Below, piece after piece: positions 62,827 to 64,000 of a DNA stretch of 64,000 nt. A program made the position numbers and the translations under genes. The DNA lies in assembly GCF_000016505.1 (NCBI RefSeq), contig NC_009706.1:3844001-3908000 (forward strand), written 5' to 3'. The notes beneath the pieces were generated by a model. That model had not been told where the DNA came from and did no database searches. It saw only the letters and a list, made by a program, of their open reading frames with translations. The first letter of the stretch is position 1. Each line of letters starts with the position of its first letter. The DNA is from Clostridium kluyveri DSM 555 (GTDB taxonomy: Bacteria; Bacillota; Clostridia; Clostridiales; Clostridiaceae).

Positions 62827-63150
62827 GTGGAGGAATTGCTGAACTCATTTGGTCAGACCATAAAGGAAGCCCGGATTGCCGCAGGCATGACACAGGATGC
62901 CCTTGCGGAACAGGTCGGAGTCACGCCAAGATACATAATGGCCATTGAAAATGAAAACAAACACCCAAGAATGCCGGTACTACTTAAGATTATCCGCGCC
63001 TTGAAAATATCAGCCGATACGATCTTTTACCCAGAAATTCAACATTCAGACAGAGAAAAAGAACAGCTCATGCATATGATTCAGCTGTGCGGCAAAAAGG
63101 AAATCAAAATAGCCGCCGCAACCATCAAGGCGCTATTGGATGCCAGATAA
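62827..63150 (+). CDS. XRE-family regulator
   Basis: A 107-residue regulator with an XRE helix-turn-helix (KEARIAAGMTQDALAEQVGV and SPRY-like VTPRYIMAIENENKHP) in residues 12-65 and a helical tail. GTG start with GGAGGTG upstream. Typical element-maintenance regulator of Tn1549/Tn916-like ICEs; its operator was not located. Confidence 0.88.
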   Translation: MEELLNSFGQTIKEARIAAGMTQDALAEQVGVTPRYIMAIENENKHPRMPVLLKIIRALKISADTIFYPEIQHSDREKEQLMHMIQLCGKKEIKIAAATIKALLDAR

Positions 63151-63266
63151 GCAGAATCCATCTTCTTTCTTCGGAGGTGGATTTTCTTCATGTTAAAGTA
63201 ATTATTGTTGTTTCTCTGTGTTTAAAGAAATCCTTAGAGTGACAAGTTCACTGCATAGGCCATGAT

Positions 63267-63323
63267 GACACATACCATATGCCGCCGACAGGACGCACTG
63301 CTCCCTTGGCGGTAGGGTATGTG
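63267..63323 (+). terminator. Large hairpin between convergent genes
   Basis: ACACATACC / GGTATGTGT outer stem and GCCGCC/GGCGGT inner stem, then TTTTCTC on the plus strand. Closes the XRE gene. Confidence 0.7.
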
Positions 63324-63328
63324 TTTTC

Positions 63329-63583
63329 TCATTTCACCGTAAACAGCAGACTACTCTTGCCGCCGTTTTCCCGCCAGCGCTGTTCCTTTTGAAGATAGCC
63401 GGTCTTTTCGAGGTCGGCGATGGCTCGCTGTACCGTGCGGCGGGAGAGCTTCAAGTCCTTAGCAATAGTACCGATTGCAGGATAACAGGTTCCGTCCCTG
63501 TTCGCCCGGTCTTTCAGATACCGGTAAACCGCCACGGCACGGTGTGGGACATTTTCAGCATAGAGTGAGGAAAGATAGTTCAA
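63329..63583 (-). CDS. HTH replication-initiator-like protein
   Basis: An 84-residue winged helix-turn-helix of the replication-initiator type (SSLYAENVPHRAVAVYRYLK, GTIAKDLKLSRRTVQRAI, GYLQKEQRWRENGGKSSL). TTG start with GGGGGTG upstream. It ends the VirD4-containing operon and is a common small gene of Tn1549-like ICEs. Confidence 0.75.
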   Translation of the reverse strand: MNYLSSLYAENVPHRAVAVYRYLKDRANRDGTCYPAIGTIAKDLKLSRRTVQRAIADLEKTGYLQKEQRWRENGGKSSLLFTVK

Positions 63584-63597
63584 ATCACGAACACCCC

Positions 63598-64000
63598 CTA
63601 ATCGGTACGTAGAGGCATGGTGGGAAGCTCCGACTCATGCTCCTGCACTGGAGTATGCAGCATACCTCCGTTGCGGTCATCACCGGGAGGCTCCGGAAAT
63701 TCAGCAAAGTCATCTTCCTCATAAGCACAGCCTCGCTGGAGGATTTCCTGCTCCAGCTCAAAGCGGTCGGCATAGTGAACCTTTCGGGCGGCACGTTCCT
63801 CCCCCTCAAAGGGCTTTTCGAATCGGATGCCCCATTTCAGGAACAACGGCAGCTTGGTACGCATGGGACAGCAGCCGGTCTTGGCCAAAATAAAGTTCCC
63901 CTTGGGCAGAGTTTTCAGCTCATCCGGTGTCATCAGCGGGCGCTGGATCATCTGCAGGCTCTGGCTGGGATCGTTCTTTCCTCTGCTGATGGAACCGGAC
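63598..64000 (-). CDS. VirD4/TraG-type conjugation coupling protein (partial)
   Basis: The frame is open to the window edge; the visible 133 residues are a C-terminus: ISRGKNDPSQSLQMIQRPLM (in part), TPDELKTLPKGNFI, LAKTGCCPMRTKLPLFLKWG. This matches the end of VirD4/TcpA-family ATPases that bring DNA to the type IV secretion channel. Walker motifs lie outside the window. It implies that a conjugation module continues to the right. Confidence 0.85.
   Translation of the reverse strand, partial: SGSISRGKNDPSQSLQMIQRPLMTPDELKTLPKGNFILAKTGCCPMRTKLPLFLKWGIRFEKPFEGEERAARKVHYADRFELEQEILQRGCAYEEDDFAEFPEPPGDDRNGGMLHTPVQEHESELPTMPLRTD

Larger units (their letters stand above)
46129..64000. mobile_element. 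Tn1549-like integrative conjugative element (partial)
   Basis: GC-richer block carrying serine recombinases, MazF-like, sigma-like and SHOCT-like small proteins, cargo operons and a VirD4-type coupling protein that runs off the right edge. The left end is not mapped exactly; the attachment site is probably near the 3' end of the recombinase genes (45.9-46.3 kb). Cargo between 53 and 63 kb may be a nested second element. Confidence 0.7.

Overview
The window looks like a chromosomal segment of a low-GC, spore-forming Clostridium (sensu stricto). The support is an AT-rich background, two near-identical rRNA operons, sporulation genes (csfB/gin, bofA), a large Bacillus-type SRP RNA, T-box leaders, the [FeFe]-hydrogenase maturase HydG, and an origin-proximal gene order (dnaX, ybaB, recR, yaaL, bofA ... 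csfB, yaaO-like, tmk, darA) like that of Bacillus subtilis but opened up by about 29 kb of other genes. The species is not determined.

Layout of the host part. Bases 1-2669 (minus): darA, tmk, an Orn/Lys/Arg decarboxylase-family gene and the anti-sigma gene csfB. Bases 2982-6718 (plus): corA, an LD-carboxypeptidase, a parvulin isomerase and a sirtuin. Bases 6790-12285 (minus): first rRNA operon (16S-23S-5S). Bases 12712-18076: a class V aminotransferase, a uracil-DNA glycosylase homologue, a VanZ-like protein and three tandem M42 peptidases, only one of which keeps the full metal site. Bases 18237-23849 (minus): second rRNA operon with tRNA-Lys. Bases 24216-28100 (minus): serine biosynthesis operon (serC-like, serA, DUF1015) behind two tandem T-boxes with UCC specifiers. 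Bases 28146-37241 (minus): flavodoxin-ferredoxin protein, TIM-barrel protein, Nudix hydrolase, sfsA, bofA, yaaL, recR, ybaB, dnaX, SRP RNA, tRNA-Ser(GGA), then hydG behind a structured leader. An intergenic repeat family occurs four times in the first 38.6 kb.

From about 38.8 kb onward the DNA is acquired. There are wrecks of two large serine recombinases; a lower-GC minus-strand group (FRG-domain protein, DUF6414-like protein, AAA+ ATPase) split by an IS110 element, which I regard as a candidate defence cassette; and from about 46.1 kb to the window end a GC-richer Tn1549-like integrative conjugative element. That element has three tandem large serine recombinase genes (the middle one lacks the catalytic domain), a resolvase-like protein without the catalytic serine, a MazF-like protein, a sigma-like regulator, a Cpr/lantibiotic-immunity type ABC transporter with its two-component system and an 11-bp-repeat operator, a folate-type operon, and a partial VirD4-type coupling protein at the right edge.

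The most striking observations are RNA elements in the acquired part: a cyclic-di-GMP-I (GEMM-I) riboswitch whose aptamer overlaps the 3' end of a gntR gene; a ZTP riboswitch followed by a THF riboswitch ahead of a FolT-like ECF transporter, an N-formylglutamate amidohydrolase-family gene and a methyltransferase; and a hairpin-dense GC-rich stretch without a credible gene (51.72-52.11 kb) that may be an undescribed structured RNA. All identifications come from reading motifs and homologues remembered; no database search was run.
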